Positions 12,101-20,426 of a stretch of 64,000 bases of DNA are shown here, piece by piece (the stretch's first letter is position 1; every line of letters begins with the position of its first letter). A program made the position numbers and the translations under genes. The notes below the pieces were generated by a model. That model had not been told where the DNA came from. It did no database searches and was given only the letters and a program-made list of their open reading frames with translations. Source of the stretch: Tipula vernalis (taxonomy: Eukaryota > Arthropoda > Insecta > Diptera > Tipulidae); the NCBI GenBank assembly GCA_958295665.1, contig OY282558.1, positions 68,126,789-68,190,788 of the forward strand, read 5' to 3'.

Positions 12101-12364
12101 AATTACAGATTATTTCTCTACTGACTTTCGATCTGCCTCACAGCAGATAAACTTGACAACTGCATGGATTACGGAAACTGCCACAGGCAATAGCTTTTGA
12201 GGTTAATCCTATTGATATACTTATTTATTATACATTAACCTGTTTACGTTACTCATATTGATATATTTATTATACCTCTGCCGGGAAATTTAATCGCAAT
12301 CAAAGGAAAATAAGAAAAAATGGGTGACGGCACGCTAATGTTAGTGTAGGGTTCAAGAATTAGG

Positions 12365-13395
12365 AAAATCATTTTAGAATCTCATTTCCAACGCGCATGT
12401 CAAATTTCTCTGAAATAGGATAAGGAATAGCCAAGTTCTATCCTAGTTGGCCATATTCCAGAACTTTATCCAAAAATCATTTTAGAATCCCGTTTTCAAC
12501 TCACATGTCAAATTTCACTAAAGTCGGTTAAGGAATAGCCAAGTTCCATACTAGTTGGCCATATACCAGAACTTTACCTAAAAATCATTTTAGAATCCGA
12601 AATTCAACGCACATGTTAAATTTTTCTAAAACCGGTTAAGGAACAGCCAAGTTCCATCACAATTGGCCATATTTCATTAGAATCCCATTTTCAACGCACA
12701 TGTTAAATTTCACAAAAATCTGTTAAGGAATAGCCAAATTCCATCCCAATTGGCCATATTCGAGAGCTTCATCTAATAATCATTGTAGAATCCCATTTCC
12801 AACGCGCATGTCAAATTTCTTTAAAATCGGTTAAGGAACAGCCAAGTTCCATCACAATTGGCCATATTCCAGAACGTTATCCAAAAATCATTTTAGAATC
12901 CCATTTCCAACGCACATATCAAATTAATCTAAAATCGGTTAAGGAATAGCCAAGTTCTATCCTAGTTGGCCATATTCCAGAACGTTATCCAAAAATCATT
13001 TTAGAATCCCATTTCCAACGCACATGTCAAATTTCACAAAAATCGGTTAAGGAATAGCCAAGTTCCATCCTAGTTGGCCATATTCCAGAACTTTGTTCAA
13101 ATTTCATTTTAGAATCCCATTTCCCACGCACATGTCAAATTTCTCTAAAATCGGCCAAGGAATAGCCAAGTTCCCTCACAATTGGCCATATTCCAAAACT
13201 TGATCCAAAAATCATTTTAGAATCCCATTTTCAACTCACATGTCGTCCTAGTTGACCATATTCCAAAACTTCATCTAAAAATCATTTTAGAATCCATTTC
13301 TATCGCGCATGTCAAATTTCTCTAAAATCTGTTAAGAAATAGCCAAGTTCCATCTTAGTTGGCCACATTCCAGAAATTTATCTAAATATCATTTA
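12365..13395 (+). repeat. 108-bp tandem repeat, about ten units
   Basis: The landmark TTTTAGAATC recurs at about 12372, 12480, 12588, 12677, 12783, 12891, 12999, 13107, 13215 and 13285. Most spacings are exactly 108 bases; the short spacings (about 88 and 70) come from internal deletions in units. Each unit contains a GCAC/GCGC-ATGTCAAATTTC part, a GGTTAAGGAATAGCCAAG part and a GTTGGCCATATTCCAG part. Units differ by roughly 10-15 percent by eye. No ORF runs through the array. Confidence 0.9.
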
Positions 13396-13737
13396 TCGAA
13401 CTTTCTTTATTTAATGATATTCAAAGAGCAATTCGTGTGTTACAAAAAATTTCGCTCCCGAACGTGTTTTCTTCAATCGGCTCTGTAGAGTGGGTTGGGA
13501 GCGATATTTTTAACTTTTACGCTCCCTGTTTTAAGACCAAAATTAAAAATAAAAATTTAAATCACTTTGAAGGAGCGAAATAATTTTTTTTTGTGTTTAT
13601 CATTAGAGGGTAAGAGCGTAAAAGCAAACGAATTTTTATTAGGAGCAAGAACGAAAATTTTTATAAAGAGCTCTAAAAGAGTGAAAAATTTAAACTCTGG
13701 AAAATATTTATAGAAATTTGCAGAAAACATGTTCAAT
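13396..13737. repeat. Right GAGC-motif array
   Basis: About nine GAGC/GCTC motifs in 300 bases (for example AAGAGCAA, TTCGCTCCC, GGAGCGAT, AGAGCGTAA, GGAGCAAG), again in both orientations. It mirrors the left array across the tandem repeat and ends at the CR1 relic. Confidence 0.65.
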
Positions 13738-13905
13738 CGTATTTTATACAACAACTATATTATCAACTTGGAGAATGAACTGCGATGCAATCTGAAAAGA
13801 TCCTGGAATTTTATTAAATTCAATGGTCATAAATCATATAACTCGGTCACCATTTACAATTTCTTTGCGAATTAATCTAGCAGTGTCTTTGTTGAAGGTG
13901 CTTCA
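13738..13905 (+). pseudogene. CR1 relic, 5' part of split copy
   Basis: Translation reads LYNNYIINLENEL, then WNFIKFNGHKSY and SSVFVEG, which parallels the linker between EN and RT in the CR1 copy at 1.8-5 kb (LYNNYVVRIEKEL, FWNFINS). The reading stops where the LOA element begins and resumes after it at about 16335, so one CR1 copy has been split by an insertion. Confidence 0.7.
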
Positions 13906-16330
13906 AAAAGGCCATATCATATAAGTCTGTGTTCGTTGACTATTGTTGACTTATGATCACAAATGATATTCTCACTTTTGACCACACGTGCATCTCTTTT
14001 AACATGAACATTAAAAGACGACCTCTTAAACAGTATCGTAATCGCAAATTAACCAATTGGGATCTATTCTCTTTCGAACTTATTTTCTTAATTCATCGCG
14101 AACGTATTTCTACGGATATTCGCTCGGTTAAAGACATTGAGTTACAAGCTTCCAAGCTGACAAAAGCATTCTATCGACGGCTTTTGAAAATTCGTGTCCA
14201 CTTATTTCTAAATAAATGATTGAAAATAGACCTTTTTGGTGCTCTGCTCTTAAAAAACAAAGGAAACATACGAGGAAACTAAAGAATAATGCAAAAAATA
14301 CTAATCTTAAATGTGATTGGGATTGTTTCCTAATAGCTCAAAAGGAGTATAAAAAAAGCTTAAGATCCGCTAACAGAACCGCATGGACAAACTTCTGTGA
14401 GGAAATGAATAGTCTCTCTGCAGTCGCTAGACTTAATAAAGCGAGGGAACTAGCGAATCGGTTAATTACGCTTGAAGTTCTGCGTTGGAGTATTTTCTCT
14501 TTTAAACCGTACAAATCATGTGGTCCTGATGGGGATAGGGGAAATAAAGGGTATAGGGAATAAAGAGTTTCTTGTGGGTACTTTACTGGACATTGCGGGG
14601 GCTTTTGATAGTACATCGTTTTCGTCGATTACTAACGCCTGCTCCAATTTCGGTATTGATTCTATGCTCAAATCTCGCATTGTTGAAGTTTACTTGGATA
14701 ATGCTACATTTTCGGTCAAAGTTGCCAAAGGTTGTCCTCAGGGAGGTGTGCTCTCACCCCTGCTACAGCTTTTGGTGATTTACGATCTACTTGTGAAACT
14801 TCAGCAGTCAGGCTTTGTTGCTCAAAGCTACACTGACGATCTTGTTATTACTGTCGATGGAAAGCATCTGAATGTGTTATCCGACTTAACGCAGAATGCC
14901 TTATATGTTGTGGAGTCATGGTATGGTGGAAAGGATTTACATGTCAATCAATGTCAAGGCATCGAAATATTGATGGTCTAATTGTGACCGTTGTTTTCGG
15001 GAGGCCGATTAACAGATCCGACCACGTTAAGCATTTAGGTGTCTTCTTGGACAGTAAACTTTCCTGGAATTTTCACCTGGAGTATAAACTTCAAAAATCG
15101 ACTGCCATCTTTTGGCAGTGTAGGCGAGCCTTTGGGAAAACCTGTGGTTTAACTCCAAAAATGCTGTGTTTCATCTATAAATCGTTGGTTCTACCAATGC
15201 TTCCTTGGTTTGGTGACCTGTGGTTAAATTAAATGCTACAATTATTAAACTTAATGGTCTACAAATTATTGCTTGTAGGGCCATTACAGGAGCTATGGCA
15301 TCAACTCCCCTACTTGCCATGAAATTTTAAATGATTACGCATTATTAGTACAAGAAATTGATATGGATAATGATAGACTGATCTCTGAATTCAATTTCAC
15401 TAAATTATATTCAGTGGTGCGACCTTCGAGAGATCAGTGGAGAACACCGGATTTTCTTGAGAACTTACACGAGTCGATAGTCTTCTTTTCTGATGGCTCT
15501 CGCACCGTCAATATTTCTGGTTATGGAGTGTACTGCTCTAAGTTTGATTTGAATTTTTCAAGCTGTCTGGGTAGGTATTGCACAGTTTTTCAAACGAAGG
15601 CAATTGCTCTTGCGTTTGTGTTATTGAGGCATTGAATCTAGCTGTTACAGATGAAAATTTTGTTTTCTGTACAGACAGATTTTCTGTGCTGAATTCGCTG
15701 GATAATCCCTTGACTGTGTCAAAATTTGTTAAGGACTGTAAATACTTTATACATCTTCTCTGTTCCAGTAATAGAGTGACGATCATGGGGGTTCCTGCCC
15801 ATTGTGGCATTGAGGGCAATGATATTGTTGATTCTCTAGCAAAAGCCGGGGTTGGGTTTAAATTTATCAGTCCCGAACCAGTAGCTTGCTTACCATTTAA
15901 CTTTGTTAAGAAGGTGATCAAAAACTGCGCTAGAAGTTAATTAAAACAGCAATGGTTTGCTACTTGAGGGCCACTAGGTTTGCTTTATCTCTCAACAAGA
16001 ACCAGTTGAGAGTCTTGATTGCGACTCTCACTGGTCACGGGCATTTTAACTCATGATGCTCTATGCGAGGATTGCCTTGAAGACGATGATGACTGCATTT
16101 ACTTCGTGTGCAGTTGTCCTGCTTTCAACGGAGTTAGGTTCTAATTATTTAACTCTAGGTCTATTGCTGAAGATTAGCTATCTTTCTTGCCTTGGCCTAA
16201 ACTGCTTCAGTTTACTAAGGCTGCATCACGCTGTCGCGATTTATAACAGAATCATTGGTTTGCACCATGGGCCCTTCGTGACATTGAGTGTGGAACCTCG
16301 GGTGGTTCCAACTAATTTTTAATAATAAAA
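13906..16330 (+). mobile_element. LOA-clade LINE, 5'-truncated and decayed
   Basis: Ordered pieces of one LOA-type ORF2: end of EN/linker (13953-14563), reverse transcriptase (about 14560-15232), RNase H (about 15363-15940) and a Cys/His-rich tail (about 15950-16300, near LIATLTGHGHF). It ends in TTTTTAATAATAAA, a short TAA-type tail. AAAAGGC occurs at both ends (about 13903-13909 and 16327-16333) and may be a target-site duplication of 7 bases. It sits inside a CR1 relic. Confidence 0.75.
13953..15940 (+). pseudogene. LOA RT and RNase H pseudogene
   Basis: Endonuclease-linked reverse transcriptase with a C-terminal RNase H, as in the LOA clade. Segments: 13953-14219 and 14216-14563 (linker with SANRTAWTNFCEEMNS, ARLNKAREL), 14560-14981 (RT, with GAFDSTSF, KVAKGCPQGGVLSPLL and SYTDDLVI, where T replaces the usual A or V of Y-x-DD), 14918-15232 (thumb, KHLGVFLDSKLSWNFH), 15363-15635 and 15578-15940 (RNase H with FFSDGSR, later APAHCGIEGN-like AHCGIEGNDIVDSLAK). 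Part of the RT between the fingers and palm is missing (after YKSCGPDG), and at least five frame changes occur. Dead copy. Confidence 0.75.
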
Positions 16331-16334
16331 GGCT

Positions 16335-17430
16335 CGTTAAGTCACATATTCTTTTTTCAAAACTCTACTTGAAAAAGCACTGCTAAAAATGCCCAGCTCC
16401 AAAAGTCCTAGTCCACATGATTTACCGGCTACTTTAATAAAATTATGTTCTCTTGAACTTTCTCTTCTTCTATGTATATTATTTAATGAGTGCTTAAGAC
16501 AAGGTAAATTCCCCGAACATTGCAAGGTATCGTAAATGATACATTTCCACAAATCAGGTTCTCGCAATGACGTAACAATGACAATCTCATCTGGCAATAA
16601 TCAGCTTCTCGAAACATTGGGCAAGGGAAAGTTCTACTTCTACTACAAGCAGTGGGTCAGTAAATGTCAACATGGCTCTTAGCCGGGCCGATCTACCATT
16701 ACCGATTTAATGATATTTCAGAATCGTTTGATTAATTCTTCCAACTCTAAAATCCAAGTGGATGGATATGGTCTAGTAGTACTAAATTGTGGCATAATTT
16801 CGTTAAATTGGCTAATCTCATACTTTATGAACCGTGTAATGTTTATTATCAAGCAAGCTTGATCACCGTGTAATGTTTGTCAAGACAAGCCGTTTAGGAC
16901 ATCTATTATTTTTGTATATTAATGATGTTATAAATTATTTCGAATCTGGCGATTGTTTGCTAACGATATAAAGATATAAGCGAACATATCGTGTGAAACG
17001 TTTCGAGATCTATTACAACGAGCTTTAAATGCGCTTCGTAGAAAAATGTCGTTCTAATTCTAAATCTAGGAAGCTGTAAGTATTTGGCTATTTTCTTCGC
17101 AATGGGCGATTTCAGCTCCTACAACATGTTGTCATTGAAAACTTACTGATGGAAAAATTTGCATTCGATCTATCACATTGCCATGAAATTTCCGATAAAT
17201 CGCTTCCATTCACAAAACATCATGATTATTTTACTCAGCATGTTGCCAACAGTTAGCAGACTTTACGTCATACATGATTTGGGTGTAATGTTTAGTTCTA
17301 ACTGGTCGTTTAACTCCACAATGATGATGTGGTAACAAAGCGTACTCAATCTTAGCTGGATTTTGCTTCACGTCTGTGATCGTATCCAAGGGCCTTTGGG
17401 TTCGTCTCAGAGGCAATAACCCTTACCAAT
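16335..17430 (+). pseudogene. CR1 relic, 3' part of split copy
   Basis: Heavily mutated RT in three frames: SSPSPHDLPATLIKLC and FNECLRQGKFPEHCK (16390-16530), FHKSGSRNDV (16550-16575), GRSTITDLMIFQNRLI (16690-16740), LGHLLFLYINDVINYFE (16890-16945) and a C-terminal KAYSIL-GFC block near 17330-17370. Order and wording match the CR1 copies at 1.8-5 and 51.7-52.9 kb. The catalytic ADD box is lost around 16965. Many stops. Confidence 0.65.
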
Positions 17431-17434
17431 GGTG

Positions 17435-17985
17435 TCAAAAAAAATTTTAGGATTTAGTTTTTGGCAAAACCTAGACCATTTCTTAATTTGACAATTTGGA
17501 GGAATGAGAATAAATCCAACGTGATTGGAGCTGATGAGCGACCATACGTAAGAAGACCCCAAACCAAGGGCTATGCCCTCGGTATGCCAAAAAAAAAAAA
17601 CAATGGATTAGTAATGCTTTGGGGATTCTCGGAGAGATGGCCTATCGTAAAAATCGATGGAATTATAGATCTCCTTAAATATATCGAAATTATCGATCGG
17701 AATTTAGATGATTATACAATCTTCCGCTACGGTGGCGTTGTCAGCACCCCAAATATAATCCAAAAGTACGAACGACGTATTTAGAATGACAAAGAACCGT
17801 AAAAAAACAACCGAGAATCTATGGGGAAATCTTAAATGAGAAGTTCAACTAAAGAAACCGACAAACAGAGAATATTTATGAGACCAAATTCAGAAGGATT
17901 CATCAAGTAGCCTAAAAGCTTTTAATTCACTTTGAAACATGCCTGGCGTCTGCCTGCGGTCTCTGTTCATTGGTAAAAGGTTAGT
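17435..17985 (+). pseudogene. Tc1-like transposase fragment
   Basis: Cut-and-paste DDE transposase of the Tc1 family, C-terminal half only. An open segment at 17461-17784 reads GADERPYVRRP, then LVMLWGFSE and KIDGIIDLLKYIEII, matching the Tc1 region after the second catalytic Asp. The motif W-S-D-E that carries that Asp appears here as WRNEN, so the Asp is replaced. After 17784 the frame breaks but ENLWGNLK, PTNREYL and a SMP-like stretch (to about 17960) continue the Tc1 C terminus. The N-terminal DNA-binding half is absent and I could not find inverted repeats. Confidence 0.7.
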
Positions 17986-18555
17986 AACATATTGGATGGA
18001 GTTTTAATATGTTAACTTTTCACGTGAAGTCTTCAAAAAATTAATTTCAAAACTGAAATTTGAATAAGCATTGCGAAATATACATACATAATGTGGCCAA
18101 CTAATAACTGACAGTTTTGAGAAGGTTTTGCATCTATTGTGGACATTTGTATAATATATTTAATAAATTTGATACCTCAAATCTATATTTCAAGTTATTG
18201 TCGGTATGGAGGGTCGGACAAACCGTAACTATGTATGCATAGCATTTTCGCATTTTTACGAAAATGTTTTAAAACTAAAGTTACTACCTCCTAAAACATA
18301 AAATCCATGCACAATCATTAACTGTTAATTATAGAGCATGAACGAAACTTCTTGATGACATTCATCTGTCTTCCCGCCCCCAACGATCGGATTCGTCGCT
18401 TTCCAACTCATATATTTCACCTCGAAAAATACAAAAAAATTTGTATAAATTTTGCCATCTTTTCGCTGGTACTACATCCCATAGAGGGATTTGGCCGCTT
18501 CATGATGAAGTTTCATAATCATTTTTTTAACGGATAATGAGTGATTAATTCATTG
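17986..18555. other. Non-coding stretch
   Basis: No gene is supported. The open frame at 18352-18537 has no recognisable motif. Confidence 0.45.
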
Positions 18556-18628
18556 ATCCTACATTAACCAGCCGTGATTTTTTCATCCGCAAGCATACTA
18601 ACCACTGTGCCACCAGTGCGGCAAGCAT
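18556..18628 (-). repeat. tRNA-like SINE head or tRNA relic
   Basis: The minus strand contains GGTGGCACAGTGGTTAGTATGC, close to a tRNA D-arm/A-box promoter element as found in tRNA-derived SINEs. A convincing B box is not seen, so the segment is truncated. It resembles the head of the SINE at 26.77 kb in the GCACAGTGGTTA core. Confidence 0.45.
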
Positions 18629-18794
18629 ATTAGGGCAAAATAATCCTGCAGCCTTTTTCATTAGCAAAAAACAGTTCCAAGAACGATTAGGTATCCTAAT
18701 CAGCAGTAAAGGTTCTACCATTCAAGGCGTTTTGCAAATAACGAAACAAATGCTAATTTGTTGGCGCCTGGTAAAGCGAATGTAGTATAGTCAA

Positions 18795-19099
18795 TCAGAA
18801 ATAACATTAAACTAATCAACAAAATAGAATCAATAGATATACCACCTACAGCGAAACCGGCCTCATTCGACATAACCAACATGTATACAAACATACCAAC
18901 TCAAGAGACAATTCAAATAACCAAGGAACTATTACAGAAAAACGGAATTAGGAAAGAAAAAATTGACGAAATTATCACTCTAATCAAAACAATTACAGAA
19001 CAAAACTATTTTCAACACAACAACAAATTATATTCACAGACTGATGGACTTCCAATGGGGAATCCTCTATCAGGAACCTTAGCTAACATACATATATGA
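18795..19099 (+). pseudogene. Penelope-like reverse transcriptase fragment
   Basis: From about 18795 the frame reads NNIKLINKIESI, then SFDITNMYTNIP, the first catalytic-Asp motif of Penelope-like RTs (family: SFDVxxLYTNIP). NYFQHNNKLY and DGLPMGNPLSGTLANI follow, the next conserved blocks. The open frame from the first Met covers 18881-19099 and stops just where MEHF would follow. The YVDD catalytic motif is not present anywhere downstream, so about half of the RT has been deleted. Cannot be active. Confidence 0.8.
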
Positions 19100-19338
19100 A
19101 TCATTTTCAAAATCAGCATATATTTTATTGTTTAGACTTGACAATAACAAATGTTAACAACAGCAAATTGACCAAATTCTACATCGGACAAACTGGTAGA
19201 ATTTTTCAAGTTAGATTTACAGAACATATAAAAGTAATCAGAAAACCAAAAATCGACTCGAAATATACACAACACTTGACTACAGAAAAACATAATTACA
19301 CTGACATCAACACAAACTCACAGACCCATTTTTACTAA
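19096..19338 (+). pseudogene. Penelope-like GIY-YIG endonuclease fragment
   Basis: The frame opens with NHFQNQHIF, continuing the RT in a shifted frame, then CLDLTITN, which belongs well after the RT palm, and then KFYIGQTGRIFQVRFTEH: the GIY-YIG core with its catalytic Tyr and Arg. A downstream HLTTEKHNY stretch fits the domain's later His/Asn region. The endonuclease cuts DNA to prime insertion in active elements. Juxtaposition of these three pieces in 80 codons shows an internal deletion, not a novel fusion. Confidence 0.8.
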
Positions 19339-19703
19339 ACGAGAAAATTGGCCGCAACAAAATTTACGACCTCATTGTAAATCCGTAATTAATATCATTT
19401 TGCACATACACACCCACACAACAGATGGTCAACAAATTCTTCTCTGGTTTTATCATAAAACACACACCAGATGGTATATAATAAAAAGAAGGGCGGTACC
19501 ACCCCTTTAAGAAGAAAAACAAAATAAGGGGGAAAGAACATTCAAAAGGCACGTAGGCACAAAAAATAGGGTATAAAAGCAGTTTTTAGCATAATTTTAG
19601 TTAATGTTTGTTAGAAATTTGATAAAGGAGTAACATCCGAAACGATCGTAATTTCATTTACAACCTGTGCGCGATGAGTTCTGTGCGCTTCTGTTTGATT
19701 GTA

Positions 19704-20284
19704 TTATGTATTTAATTCATTCAGTTGATAACAGTACACGTCCGAATTAATGGTTTGGTTCCTTGGAAGCAATTTGAAATACACAACACACTTGAAATCC
19801 CACCAGACTGACAGCATAACCTTCTTTTTATGAATATCTGCTTTTGAAGTGCTTTGAGCAAGATCATCTCCACGATGTTTTTCTTTTGACGTTGTTATAG
19901 ACGATCCAAAAAAAATCGCAGAGGTCAATACGCATGGTGAGATGTATTTCTTTGAGCTCGTCTAATATCCAAATATCGAGCTTCATTACGTACCCAAGTT
20001 GTTTTAAAGGTTAAGTTTCTCAGCAATCTCTCGTGTCGTTAAATATCGATTGGATTTGAGCAATGTCTTTATTTTGTCGTGCTCTTCCTAAGCGTGGTGC
20101 ATCTTTAACCTCAAAATCTCCAGGCCGAAGCTTAGCAAATCAATTCTGATACTATCTTAGTTTTAAGGTATCTTCACCATACACATCACATAACATTTTT
20201 TGAGCATGCGCAGCGTTTTTTCCTTTTCGGAAGTAATACAGCAAAATATGACGAAAATGTTCCTTTTGATTTTCCGTTTTGAAA
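19704..20284 (-). pseudogene. Mariner transposase, N-terminal two-thirds, decayed
   Basis: DDD-type mariner transposase on the minus strand. Starting near 20284 it reads TENQKEHFRHILLYYF and GKNAAHAQKMLCDVYG (helix-turn-helix head), then RPGDFEVKDAPRLGR (linker, about 20140-20090), and at 19928-19704 KKVMLSVWWDFKCVVYFKLL and NQTINSDVYCYQLNEL, the region between the first and second catalytic Asp. Several stops and frame changes separate the pieces. The C-terminal third is missing beyond 19704. No terminal inverted repeats were recognised. The 3' tail of the next LINE begins only 20 bases upstream of its start. Confidence 0.75.
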
Positions 20285-20426
20285 TCGATGCCAATCAAAC
20301 AATTGTTTATTTATTTATTTATTTTTTATTTATTTATTTATTTATTTATTTATCAATATATGACATTTTTATTTTTTTGGTTTTAATTAATTAAATTAAA
20401 TAATAGTAAGTTTTACTTAAGTTTAT

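Larger units (their letters stand above)
18795..19640 (+). mobile_element. Penelope-like element, internally deleted
   Basis: Contains an RT fragment followed directly by a GIY-YIG endonuclease fragment, the domain order of Penelope-like elements. The part after 19340 (to about 19640) is non-coding and probably 3' element sequence; its end is not defined. The catalytic RT segment and the linker are missing. Confidence 0.75.

Noticed and set aside
12365..13395. Possible CRISPR array
   Set aside because: Whole 108-bp units repeat with no unique spacers, and the context is eukaryotic.
18556..18628. Functional tRNA gene
   Set aside because: A-box-like sequence only; no anticodon arm or T arm could be built.
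19340..19700. Hammerhead ribozyme, expected in some Penelope-like elements
   Set aside because: A CGAAAC-like piece occurs near 19636 but the CTGATGA half and matching stems were not found.
20200..20394. 64-codon open frame on the plus strand
   Set aside because: Opposite strand of the mariner head plus TTTA tail; shadow frame.
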